The notes beneath the pieces were generated by a model. The model made no database searches. It was not told where the DNA came from and worked only from the letters and a program-made list of their open reading frames with translations. Shown here piece by piece: positions 1-5,919 of a stretch of DNA of 5,919 nt. Made by a program: the position numbers and the translations under genes. The DNA is from Alphaproteobacteria bacterium. Its GTDB lineage: Bacteria > Pseudomonadota > Alphaproteobacteria > CAISOG01. The stretch spans positions 1-5,919 of the forward strand of contig VEQJ01000082.1 in assembly GCA_018883285.1 (NCBI GenBank), written 5' to 3'. How positions within the stretch are numbered: the first letter of the stretch is position 1; each line of letters starts with the position of its first letter.

Positions 1-873
1 GTCTTTGGGGGCTGCCGTACTGGTGGGTACGGCCAACGATGGCTCATGCCGATGCTCATCCTCATCAGGGCTTGGCACCCCCGTTACAGGCTTAAGATTC
101 AGGGTGTCGGCACGTTCCTTTTTGGCGGCCTCCCTGGCTTTGCGCAAAGCCTCCTGCCGTTGGCGCAACCATTCCTGAAAGTCGGGCACTTTTTCGGCGG
201 GCGGCACCTCAACCTTGGCTTCAGGCTTTTCCTCTGCCCTGGGTTGCGATGTGGGCGCGGGGGACGGGTTGGATGGCGCGGTGGTGGCGTTAGGACTAGC
301 ACTAGCGCTAGCGCCAGCAGGCGATGGTGCAGGCGATGCCCCCTCATCGCCCAGTTGCACGCTTAGCACGGGGGCGGTGGCGACCGAGGATGGCACAAAG
401 CCGGTAGCGCGGGCGGGCGGCTCAGGTTTTTTGGGCAGATCGGCCGGGCGCGATAAGTCTGGCACAATCGCGGCGGGGGATTCTGCACCCCCCACCTCTT
501 CGGCTTTTGGAGCTTTTGGAGCTTTTGGAGCAGCGGGGGCGGGGGCTGAGTCGCTTGGGATGTTTGATGTGTTTGAAGCAATTTGGGGATCTGGAGCGCT
601 TGAAAGCTTGGGGGCGTCTAACGCTTCTGAATCTGCCTTATCCGCCTGTTCCTGTGTTGATTCAGCCCGCTGTTGTTCAGTATCGGCTGTGCCACTATCC
701 ACCGCCAAATCGGGCAAGACTTCAAAACGAACCGCCGCCCGCCTTCTGGGTCGAAAGGCCGTGACGGGGGCATCGTTGTTCGCCACCCCCGCCGCCGCGG
801 GTGGTTGCTGTTCGCCGCTGTCGGTCGTGGCCGCCGCGGATTCTAAAGATGGCTTGTCGGACGTATCGCTCAT
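1..873 (-). CDS. Ala/Pro-rich, probably disordered protein of unknown function (partial, 3' end outside window)
   Basis: I do not recognise this protein. The minus-strand frame is open from an ATG at 873 to base 1 (291 codons, no stop), so only the N-terminal part is visible. It starts MSDTSDKPSLES and is dominated by Ala, Pro, Ser, Thr, Glu and Asp, with no predicted signal peptide or membrane segment. A basic patch (FRPRRRAAVRFE, about residues 40-51) comes first. An APK triplet repeat lies at about 115-123 and an Ala/Ser run at about 207-213. A charged, helix-prone segment at about 232-257 (FQEWLRQRQEALRKAREAAK, then KERADT) resembles a short coiled coil. An acidic/His stretch (DEDEHRHE) follows near 270-277. 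This looks like a long linker ahead of a folded domain beyond the window. The Shine-Dalgarno match is weak (AGG a few bases before ATG). It follows addA by 108 bases on the same strand. The opposite-strand frame was judged a shadow because of its unnatural composition. Confidence 0.7.
   Translation of the reverse strand, partial: MSDTSDKPSLESAAATTDSGEQQPPAAAGVANNDAPVTAFRPRRRAAVRFEVLPDLAVDSGTADTEQQRAESTQEQADKADSEALDAPKLSSAPDPQIASNTSNIPSDSAPAPAAPKAPKAPKAEEVGGAESPAAIVPDLSRPADLPKKPEPPARATGFVPSSVATAPVLSVQLGDEGASPAPSPAGASASASPNATTAPSNPSPAPTSQPRAEEKPEAKVEVPPAEKVPDFQEWLRQRQEALRKAREAAKKERADTLNLKPVTGVPSPDEDEHRHEPSLAVPTSTAAPKD
295..318 (-). repeat. Degenerate 6-bp tandem repeat coding an Ala/Ser run
   Basis: On the plus strand, four hexamers follow one another: ACTAGC, ACTAGC, GCTAGC, GCCAGC. 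On the coding (minus) strand they give alternating Ala and Ser/Gly codons within the Ala/Pro-rich protein. Being in multiples of three, changes in copy number would keep the reading frame. Confidence 0.7.
505..531 (-). repeat. Three perfect 9-bp tandem repeats coding Ala-Pro-Lys
   Basis: The unit TTTTGGAGC (plus strand) occurs three times without a mismatch. It codes APK-APK-APK on the minus strand at about residues 115-123 of the Ala/Pro-rich protein. A perfect in-frame repeat of this kind suggests recent slippage expansion in a region under little structural constraint. Confidence 0.85.
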
Positions 874-981
874 GGCCTGATTGTATCAATTCTTTGGTCA
901 AAAAACCATCAATAGTTCGTTTAACGCTTACGGAACATGCATCGGGCTTTCAATCATCCGAATTCTTTGGCGGGTCGCGGC

Positions 982-3900
982 CTAACCGTCGCGGATTTCA
1001 TAAAAACTGCCCTGCCAGATTTCGGCCTTATCAGCATCCGTTGCATCCGCCTGGCCTTCTGACTGCCCCGAAGCGGTTGGGGAGGCTGGCGAAACAGCTG
1101 GCGGGGATTCGATAGAAAAGCGATAGGAAAAATCCTGCACGCTGGCCTGTCCCGATTCGGCCAGATCCTTAACCGCGCTGACAATCGTGTCGTACCAAGT
1201 GGGTTTAGAGGAGTTTTTCTTGGGCTGAAGTCCGGTGATGTACAATTCATCCTGCGCCCTGGTTAGGGCAACATACAGCGTTCTTTGGATTTCGGCCTGT
1301 GAAATGGGTTCTGGATCATCATCCACCGAATCGGCACCATCCTGGATCGCTATATCCCCCCTGTCAGGCGCGTCGGCATTGGTATCGTCGTCATCGTCAT
1401 CATCATTATCCCCGTTACCGCTATCGCCGTGGCTTAACCCAGGGGCATCAAGCAATTTGTTTAGCCAGTTTTGATCGCGGCGTGGCGGCGGCTGGCTGGT
1501 GGTATCGGGCAGGATGACAATCGGTGCCTGCAACCCCTTGGCGCCATGAACGGTCAGCAACCGCACCTCATTCCGTTCGGCGCCAGATGATTGACGTTTG
1601 CGGGTGCCCCGCTGCTGTTTTATCATCAGGATAAATTCCAACAAATTGATGCCCCGCTGCTGATGCTGCTGCTCATAGCTTAAGGCAGCGGACAACAAGC
1701 TGGTCAGCACGTCACCAACCGCCTCACCCAAGGCCGCCACCATCGCCTGCCACCCGGTCACCGCTGAATCGCCCTGAATGGCCAGGGCGGGCAGGGGTTG
1801 CCACAACAGTTGGGTTAGCAATTGATAGGGGCTTAGCCAGTCGGCCTGCGCCATCAAGGATTGCAACCAATCGGCCAGCGCGGCATGGGCGGGATCCTGC
1901 CGCAATTTTTGCCACAAGGACGGCCTGTCGGCACCCATCGGGGCGGTGCCATCGGGTGGTTGATAGGCCAAGGCAAACAACGCCGCCTCATCCCAACCCA
2001 CCAGGGGCGATTTCAGCAGACAGGCCAGGCTGTAGTCATCATCAGGGGTCAGCAGCAGTTGCATCAGCGCCAACAGATCCTGCACCGCCAATTCACTGGC
2101 CAGCATCAAGCTGTCGGGCAGGCTGACGGCAATGCCACGCTGTTGCAGGGCATGACGCAATTGATGCAGCAGGTTTTGGTTAGTTAATTGCCCGCCCGCG
2201 ATGCGTCGTTGCACCAGAATCATGATGTCTCGCGGTTGCACGGCACGTTGCACCGATGGCAACCACCGCCCCTCAGCCAGCCAGCCAGCAATTTGATCCG
2301 CCAAAAACATCGCCAGCCTGCTGGCCGAACTGGCGCGCTGATAGCGCTTGATGGGCAGTGTCCAGGGCACAAAATTTTGCGTCGGCGGACGTGGACACAG
2401 TGGCCATAGCACCACACGCCCGCCACCCTGTCGATTGGGATGCGCCTGGTGATTCAACAAGGCATCCTCACCCAGCTGTTGATACAACTCCGCCCGCTGG
2501 TTAAAAACCGCATCAACCAATCGCAGAATGGGCGGGGTGGAGCGATAGGATAGGTCAAGGCTGACATCCAGCCAGGGCTTATTGGCCGCCTGCCATTGCT
2601 GCTGAAATTCCTGTCTGGCCGCCTTAAAGGAGGTTGGATCGGCACCCTGAAAGCCATAAATAGATTGTTTGACATCACCAACCACAAACAGGCTACGGGC
2701 GGGGGGGATTTGAGCCGACGAAGCTTTTTGCGCCAAAGCGCGGGCAGGGTTTTCACCGTTTCTGGCCTGCTGTTCCCCACTGATTTCCGCCAGCAGGGAT
2801 CGAATAATATCCCAATGCTGCTGGCTGGTATCCTGCGCCTCATCAACCAGCAGGTGATCCCATTGCTGATCCAGCCGCATCAATATCCAGGGTTGCAAAT
2901 CGGCCTGCTGCAACAGGCGGTGGCTGTGGTTAATCAGATCGGTATAGTCCAATTTGGCCTGTGCGGTTTTAAGATATTGGTATTGCGCCGAAAAAAAGTG
3001 CCCCAATATCCCAATAGCCCATTTCCAACAAAAATCCTTCCACCATTGGGCACGTTGGATAAGGTGATGCAGGCGCTGACTCTCCTCATCAAGATGCGCA
3101 AGCCATTCGGGATTGGCCTTTTGCCAGCCTAGGGTTGCAAGTCTTGTGCGGATTGTATTTTTTTGGGTCAAAAACACCAGCTGCCAATGACGGAAATTGT
3201 GGCTGCCGATGCCACGATCCAACAGCTGCATCATACTTTGCCCCTTACGGCGATCGGTCACCTTGTTAGAGGCCAACAAGGTGCTGGCCAGCTGTTGCCA
3301 ATGGGCCTTTTGCGCCATCAACCGCTGGCTGTGCTGTTCTTGCTCCCGCTCCTCAACAAAGGGGGTATCGATGCCGTGCGCCTGGCAATGGGCGTCAAAG
3401 CTTTCGATGCGGGGGGCAATGGGCGGCGCCGACAACAGCTTGCCCAAAATGCTCTGTAGGGTGCTGATGTGGTGTTGCCGACTTAGCATCGTAAAGGCAT
3501 GCATAATCACCTGCTGATGATCGGCGGGCGGGTTGGCCAGCAATTCCTGCAAGGCCTGGGTGCGCAACCGATCACCTTCCCGCTCATCCAACAGGGCAAA
3601 GCCAGGGGGCAGGCCAGCCTCAAAAGCAAACTGCTGCAACAAACTTTGGCAAAAGCTGTGAATGGTGCGGATGTTCATCCATCCCTGCCCACCCTGACTG
3701 CTGGCGCCGCCGCCCTGGGGGTCGATAACCTGATCCAACAATTGTGCGGCGGTGCTTACCTGCTCTGGCGTCGGGGCGTGCCCCAACAACTGTGTCAACT
3801 CTTGGGTCAATTGGGCGGGGGGCAGGGCGTACCAGCGGGTCAACCGCTGCTGCATCCTATCCACCATTTCGGCGGCGCCAACATTGGTAAAGGTCAGGCA

Positions 3901-4041
3901 CAACAGCCGATGCGGCGGCACCCCCGCCAGCAGCAGACGCGACAACCGATCCACCAACACCTTGGTCTTGCCGGTGCCGGCCGATGCCGCCAGCCAGACG
4001 CTGGTATGGGGGTTGGCGGCCTGAAGCTGGGCAGTGGTCAT
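982..4041 (-). CDS. addA: AddA-type UvrD/RecB-like DNA helicase lacking the C-terminal nuclease domain
   Basis: This is a superfamily 1A DNA helicase that would unwind DNA ends by ATP hydrolysis in double-strand-break repair; AddA normally works with AddB. All motifs are visible in order (1019-residue numbering): Walker A AASAGTGKT 18-26 (K25), motif Ia LCLTFTNVGAAEM 47-59, Ib IRTIHSFC 124-131, II LLVDEAQDTS 397-406 (D400, E401), III VVGDVKQSIYGFQGAD 453-468, IV LDLSYRS 495-501, V VRLLTVHGAKGLQAP 826-840, VI LYVALTRAQDELYI 922-935 (R928). The protein ends at YEIRDG, about 84 residues after motif VI. The RecB-type nuclease domain that usually brings alphaproteobacterial AddA to roughly 1100-1200 residues is absent. 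An Asp-rich insert (about 868-912) precedes motif VI. The ATG at 4041 is chosen because MTTAQLQAANPHTSVWLAAS matches the usual AddA start; it has no clear Shine-Dalgarno. No addB is adjacent: the upstream gene is usg, 155 bases away on the same strand. Confidence 0.9.
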   Translation of the reverse strand: MTTAQLQAANPHTSVWLAASAGTGKTKVLVDRLSRLLLAGVPPHRLLCLTFTNVGAAEMVDRMQQRLTRWYALPPAQLTQELTQLLGHAPTPEQVSTAAQLLDQVIDPQGGGASSQGGQGWMNIRTIHSFCQSLLQQFAFEAGLPPGFALLDEREGDRLRTQALQELLANPPADHQQVIMHAFTMLSRQHHISTLQSILGKLLSAPPIAPRIESFDAHCQAHGIDTPFVEEREQEQHSQRLMAQKAHWQQLASTLLASNKVTDRRKGQSMMQLLDRGIGSHNFRHWQLVFLTQKNTIRTRLATLGWQKANPEWLAHLDEESQRLHHLIQRAQWWKDFCWKWAIGILGHFFSAQYQYLKTAQAKLDYTDLINHSHRLLQQADLQPWILMRLDQQWDHLLVDEAQDTSQQHWDIIRSLLAEISGEQQARNGENPARALAQKASSAQIPPARSLFVVGDVKQSIYGFQGADPTSFKAARQEFQQQWQAANKPWLDVSLDLSYRSTPPILRLVDAVFNQRAELYQQLGEDALLNHQAHPNRQGGGRVVLWPLCPRPPTQNFVPWTLPIKRYQRASSASRLAMFLADQIAGWLAEGRWLPSVQRAVQPRDIMILVQRRIAGGQLTNQNLLHQLRHALQQRGIAVSLPDSLMLASELAVQDLLALMQLLLTPDDDYSLACLLKSPLVGWDEAALFALAYQPPDGTAPMGADRPSLWQKLRQDPAHAALADWLQSLMAQADWLSPYQLLTQLLWQPLPALAIQGDSAVTGWQAMVAALGEAVGDVLTSLLSAALSYEQQHQQRGINLLEFILMIKQQRGTRKRQSSGAERNEVRLLTVHGAKGLQAPIVILPDTTSQPPPRRDQNWLNKLLDAPGLSHGDSGNGDNDDDDDDDTNADAPDRGDIAIQDGADSVDDDPEPISQAEIQRTLYVALTRAQDELYITGLQPKKNSSKPTWYDTIVSAVKDLAESGQASVQDFSYRFSIESPPAVSPASPTASGQSEGQADATDADKAEIWQGSFYEIRDG
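1384..1404 (-). repeat. GAT/GAC trinucleotide run coding seven Asp in AddA
   Basis: Seven consecutive Asp codons (D880-D886) lie in the insert between helicase motifs V and VI. Including the neighbouring Asn and Asp codons (GDN just before), the acidic tract is longer. The mix of GAT and GAC codons means it is not a perfect microsatellite. Confidence 0.8.
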
Positions 4042-4196
4042 GGTTACGGGGGCTAAGGAGAGAAACAGGCAAAGGGTAGGACTGATCCAGCATAAAACCC
4101 CCGCGCCCAATTGACCAGCGGCACCAACAGGGCCTTTAGCCCCAAACTTTTGATAACTAGCGATGAAGGATTAAAAGAGAGGACGGCGCGCTTACG
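4042..4196 (-). other. usg-addA intergenic leader
   Basis: These 155 bases lie between the usg stop and the addA ATG, both on the minus strand. I see no strong Shine-Dalgarno before addA (CCCCCGTAACC precedes ATG) and no convincing terminator. The usg frame stays open for about 45 codons after its TAG, and the addA frame is open upstream to a TTG at 4110, but neither extension resembles a known protein. Co-transcription of usg and addA is possible but not shown. Confidence 0.4.
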
Positions 4197-4616
4197 CTAT
4201 TGCAGACGCAGCTCCCCCTCTGCAAACACAAAGCTGCCTAGGCGGCGTTCGCTGTGGCTAACGGTTACGGAATGCAGGGGGCTTTCCAAATTGCGTTGCC
4301 AAAAGCCCAAAAATTTCTTCAGCCCTGGGAAATCGGGCACCCGATCCAATTCCTGCCAAATATAGCTTTGCAACAATTGGGGGAAATCGGGCAGGCGATA
4401 CAGAATTTCCGCCGTGGTCAGGCGCATTTGCGGAATCACCAACACGCGGGTAGCGCGATCCCGCTCAGGCTTTTGGTCGCATCCAGCAGCACTTGCCAAC
4501 AAAATTCCACCAGAGGGCACCGTTAAATCGGGCAGATGATCACCGCCCCCCAGGCCAGCACCCTCAATAATGGTGCCAGGATTGCCAGGCTCTAACGGAT
4601 AATCTGGTGGGTTCAT
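4197..4616 (-). CDS. usg: Usg-family protein with unusual N-terminal extension
   Basis: The C-terminal 75 or so residues match the Usg family (PF06233), first named for a small gene upstream of trp genes in Caulobacter; its biochemical role is unknown. Diagnostic segments are RLTTAEILYRLPD (65-77), LLQSYIWQELD (81-91) and KFLGFWQRNLESPLHSV (101-117). The ending GELRLQ is where Usg proteins normally stop, so the 3' end is intact. Family members are usually around 90 residues. The ATG at 4616 gives 139, with a Pro/Gly-rich first 57 residues that I cannot match to anything. Alternative starts are GTG, TTG and GTG codons at residues 58-60, or ATG at residue 64 (position 4427), which would leave only 76 residues. 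The ATG at 4616 overlaps the stop of the preceding frame as ATGA, which favours translational coupling and the long form. No trp gene is in view. Related sequences are sometimes mislabelled as an aspartate-semialdehyde dehydrogenase or phosphoribosylanthranilate isomerase; the sequence supports neither. Confidence 0.75.
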   Translation of the reverse strand: MNPPDYPLEPGNPGTIIEGAGLGGGDHLPDLTVPSGGILLASAAGCDQKPERDRATRVLVIPQMRLTTAEILYRLPDFPQLLQSYIWQELDRVPDFPGLKKFLGFWQRNLESPLHSVTVSHSERRLGSFVFAEGELRLQ

Positions 4617-4798
4617 ATCGCCGCCATCCCCATCAACACAGAATCAAACAACTTCATGCCAAAAGTCATCTGCACTATGGTTAATGGTAACCTTGGAAAG
4701 ATGAAATTTTGATGAATGGCCTTTTCCAACAGACTGGCCGCAATCCCCCGCGCATGGCAAAGGCCGCCGATGGTCGCCAACCAGCGGCCTTGCCCCGT
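4613..4798 (-). pseudogene. Possible 5'-truncated remnant of a short-chain dehydrogenase C-terminus
   Basis: Sixty-one codons are open between an in-frame TGA at 4799-4801 and a TGA at 4613-4615. The residues from about 17 onward (RGIAASLLEKAIHQNFIFPR, then LPLTIVQMTFGMKLFDSVLM) resemble the tail of SDR-type oxidoreductases, where a helix of the form A-x-x-I-x-x-x-L-x-K precedes an I-x-F-P strand and a hydrophobic segment. No NAD-binding glycine motif or YxxxK catalytic motif is present here, and I found no continuation in the other frames upstream, so at most it is a fragment. Its stop overlaps the usg ATG by four bases (ATGA). The SDR assignment is a weak inference from pattern alone; it may be a non-coding frame. 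Together with the groE promoter it accounts for the roughly 350-base stretch between usg and groES. Confidence 0.3.
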
Positions 4799-4880
4799 TC
4801 AGCAAGGCGCCCCAAAACCGCAACAATGGCTGGCAACCCACCCAAATAGCCCAGGAATTATCAGAAATTTGGCTACGCCC

Positions 4881-4909
4881 CTTGACACCGTGGTGATCGA
4901 CTCCTATCT
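4881..4909 (+). promoter_or_regulatory. groESL promoter, alphaproteobacterial RpoH (sigma-32) type
   Basis: CTTGAC (4881-4886), 17 bases, then CTATCT (4904-4909) fits the heat-shock promoter pattern described for alphaproteobacteria (CTTGAC-N17-CYTATNT). The same bases also read as a sigma-70-like TTGACA (4882-4887) with a poor -10 (TATCTG) at 17-base spacing. The initiation site would fall at about 4915-4918, within the CIRCE element. I infer dual use from sequence only. Confidence 0.65.
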
Positions 4910-4911
4910 GT

Positions 4912-4938
4912 CAAACACTCTCGCAAGAAGAGTGCTAA
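4912..4938 (+). promoter_or_regulatory. CIRCE operator for HrcA, left arm degenerate
   Basis: The consensus is TTAGCACTC-N9-GAGTGCTAA. Here the right arm GAGTGCTAA (4930-4938) is perfect, the spacer is exactly 9 bases (TCGCAAGAA), and the left arm is CAAACACTC (6 of 9 matches, with the inner CACTC intact). It lies just downstream of the -10 and 32 bases before the groES start, the normal place for HrcA repression of chaperonin operons. Confidence 0.9.
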
Positions 4939-4960
4939 ATTCAATTTATTAGAAAAGTAT

Positions 4961-4964
4961 GAGG
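4961..4964 (+). promoter_or_regulatory. groES ribosome binding site (decides the start)
   Basis: GAGG sits 6 bases before the ATG at 4971. An in-frame ATG at 4959 would place this Shine-Dalgarno inside the gene, so 4971 is preferred. Confidence 0.75.
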
Positions 4965-4970
4965 TCAAAC

Positions 4971-5300
4971 ATGGCAGCTTCCACTGTAGCGTTTAATCCG
5001 TTGGGCGATCGCCTTTTGGTGCGCCGGATTGAGGAACAAGAGAAAACTAAGGGCGGGATCATCATTCCCGACAGCGCAAAAGAAAAGCCACAAATTGGCG
5101 AGGTCATCGCGGTTGGCCCTGGTGTTTACAATGACGAAGGCAAACGCACCCCATTGGATGTGAAAGCAGGCGACTTTATTGTTTTTGGCAAATGGTCAGG
5201 AACCGAAGTCAAACTGGATGGCGAAGACTTCATCATCATGAAGGAATCGGATGTTTTGGGCATCACCACCGATCCCGCTTTGATCAAAAAAGCCGCTTAA
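4971..5300 (+). CDS. groES: Co-chaperonin GroES (Cpn10)
   Basis: GroES is the heptameric cytosolic lid of the GroEL folding chamber. The 109-residue product shows the N-terminal strand [14 protein letters not shown] (9-22), the mobile loop (about 21-40) with the hydrophobic GGIIIP (28-33) that docks on the GroEL apical domain, the roof region [18 protein letters not shown] (51-68), and the family's closing segment [15 protein letters not shown] (84-98). Typical GroES is 95-97 residues. The extra length is about five residues at the N-terminus (MAAST) and about eleven after the usual end ([11 protein letters not shown]). [15 protein letters not shown] is typical of alphaproteobacterial forms. 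It is the first gene of an operon, with groEL 28 bases downstream. Regulation is read from the RpoH-like promoter and the CIRCE operator directly upstream. Confidence 0.97.
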   Translation: MAASTVAFNPLGDRLLVRRIEEQEKTKGGIIIPDSAKEKPQIGEVIAVGPGVYNDEGKRTPLDVKAGDFIVFGKWSGTEVKLDGEDFIIMKESDVLGITTDPALIKKAA

Positions 5301-5314
5301 CAATTTTATTTAAC

Positions 5315-5320
5315 GAGGAG
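5315..5320 (+). promoter_or_regulatory. groEL ribosome binding site
   Basis: GAGGAG lies 8 bases before the ATG at 5329, in the 28-base groES-groEL gap. It is a stronger match to the anti-Shine-Dalgarno than that of groES, in keeping with GroEL being made in larger subunit numbers. Confidence 0.8.
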
Positions 5321-5328
5321 TAACCATT

Positions 5329-5919
5329 ATGGCTGCAAAAGAAGTAATTAGAGGTAATGAAGCCCGTGCCCGTGTGGCGCGTGGTATTGACACCCTGGCG
5401 GGTGCGGTTGCCGTAACCCTGGGGCCAAAGGGTCGCAACGTTCTGTTGGAAAAAGGTTTTGGCGATCCCGAAATCACCAAAGATGGTGTTAAGGTGGCCA
5501 AATCCGCCGCTGAATTTAAGGATAAATTCGAAAACATGGGTGCCCAATTGGTGAAATCGGTGGCCAGCAAGACTGCCGATGTTGCCGGTGATGGCACCAC
5601 CACCGCCACCGTGTTGGCGCATGCCGTGTTCCGTGAGGGTGCCAAAGCGGTTGCGGCTGGCCTGAACCCCATGGATCTGAAGCGTGGTATCGACCTGGCC
5701 GTTGAGGCGGTGGTTGCCGATATCCAAAAGCGTTCCAAAAAAGTCGCCAATTCCCAGGATATTGAGCGGGTTGGCACCATCTCTGCCAATGGTGATACCG
5801 ATATTGGTCGCATGTTGGCGCAGGCCATGGAAAAGGTTGGCAATGAGGGTGTCATCACCATCGAAGAAGCCAAAAGCCTGGTCACCGAATTGGATGTGGT
5901 GGAAGGGATGCAGTTTGAC
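5329..5919 (+). CDS. groEL: Chaperonin GroEL (Cpn60), N-terminal 197 codons, cut by window end
   Basis: GroEL is the tetradecameric ATP-driven folding chamber of the cytosol, used with GroES. The visible part covers the first equatorial segment, the first intermediate segment and the beginning of the apical domain. ATP-site motifs are present: [10 protein letters not shown] (29-38), ITKDG (49-53) and [10 protein letters not shown] (86-95, with D88 corresponding to E. coli D87). [10 protein letters not shown] (113-122), VGTISANGD (148-156), EGVITIEE (173-180) and [11 protein letters not shown] (187-197) are near-identical to the family consensus. Full length is normally about 545 residues, so roughly two thirds lie beyond the window. 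One oddity is that [16 protein letters not shown] (56-71) carries one residue more than E. coli between VA and DKFENMG, which shifts all later numbering by one. The start is supported by GAGGAG at a suitable distance and the canonical MAAKEV opening. Confidence 0.98.
   Translation, partial: MAAKEVIRGNEARARVARGIDTLAGAVAVTLGPKGRNVLLEKGFGDPEITKDGVKVAKSAAEFKDKFENMGAQLVKSVASKTADVAGDGTTTATVLAHAVFREGAKAVAAGLNPMDLKRGIDLAVEAVVADIQKRSKKVANSQDIERVGTISANGDTDIGRMLAQAMEKVGNEGVITIEEAKSLVTELDVVEGMQFD

Noticed and set aside
215..880. A 221-codon open frame on the plus strand opposite the Ala/Pro-rich gene
   Set aside because: It is a mirror frame of a GC-rich gene, with Cys/Gly/Ser-rich composition and no recognisable segment; the minus-strand frame has natural charged helical segments and is open to the window edge.
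874..981. Possible promoter for the Ala/Pro-rich gene, with a TACAAT -10-like hexamer
   Set aside because: No -35 element at acceptable spacing: the nearest TTGACC is 10 bases and TTGATG 21 bases upstream. No terminator hairpin for addA is visible here either.
4039..4110. Longer AddA starting at a TTG at 4110, giving a hydrophobic, signal-peptide-like N-terminus
   Set aside because: A cytosolic helicase should not carry a signal peptide, AddA homologues begin close to the Walker A motif, and the ATG at 4041 fits that spacing.
4130..4143. Small inverted repeat GGGC/GCCC between usg and addA
   Set aside because: The stem is only about four base pairs and is not followed by a T-run on either strand, so it is not supported as a terminator.
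4644..4841. 65-codon minus-strand frame starting with GTG
   Set aside because: Low-complexity Arg/Pro/Gly composition without recognisable motifs; the neighbouring frame (4613-4798) looks more protein-like.
4716..4952. Open frame on the plus strand upstream of groES
   Set aside because: It runs through the promoter and CIRCE element and has no protein similarity that I can see.
4959..4970. Earlier in-frame ATG for groES at 4959
   Set aside because: The GAGG Shine-Dalgarno at 4961-4964 would lie within the gene, and 4971 has correct spacing.

Overview
The window looks like chromosomal DNA of an alphaproteobacterium. Four things point there: a Usg-family protein (a family known essentially from Alphaproteobacteria), an AddA-type UvrD/RecB-like helicase whose motifs match alphaproteobacterial AddA, GroES/GroEL sequences of alphaproteobacterial type, and a groE promoter that fits the alphaproteobacterial RpoH pattern and is followed by a CIRCE operator. 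No genus can be named from this sequence. There are no mobile elements, CRISPR arrays, or tRNA or rRNA genes that I can support.

Layout. The left three quarters are read on the minus strand. Reading leftwards from about position 4800 there is (i) a short unrecognised open frame, perhaps the C-terminal remnant of a short-chain dehydrogenase, whose stop overlaps (ii) the ATG of a Usg-family gene; then (iii) addA, a 1019-residue helicase; then (iv) the first 291 codons of a long Ala/Pro-rich, probably disordered protein that leaves the window at base 1. The right quarter is read on the plus strand: promoter, CIRCE, groES, and the first 197 codons of groEL, cut by the window end.

How the genes work together. 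groES and groEL form the usual heat-shock chaperonin operon, apparently under both RpoH activation and HrcA repression. AddA is normally the partner of AddB in a double-strand-break-processing helicase-nuclease. Here all helicase motifs are intact, but the protein stops about 84 residues after motif VI, where the C-terminal RecB-type nuclease domain would be expected to follow, and no addB lies next to it. This is the most interesting point in the window. Secondary points are an Asp-rich insert between helicase motifs V and VI, an N-terminally extended Usg overlapping a possible gene remnant, and a one-residue insertion in GroEL. I see no convincing wholly new multigene system here. The Ala/Pro-rich protein is the only gene with no family assignment.
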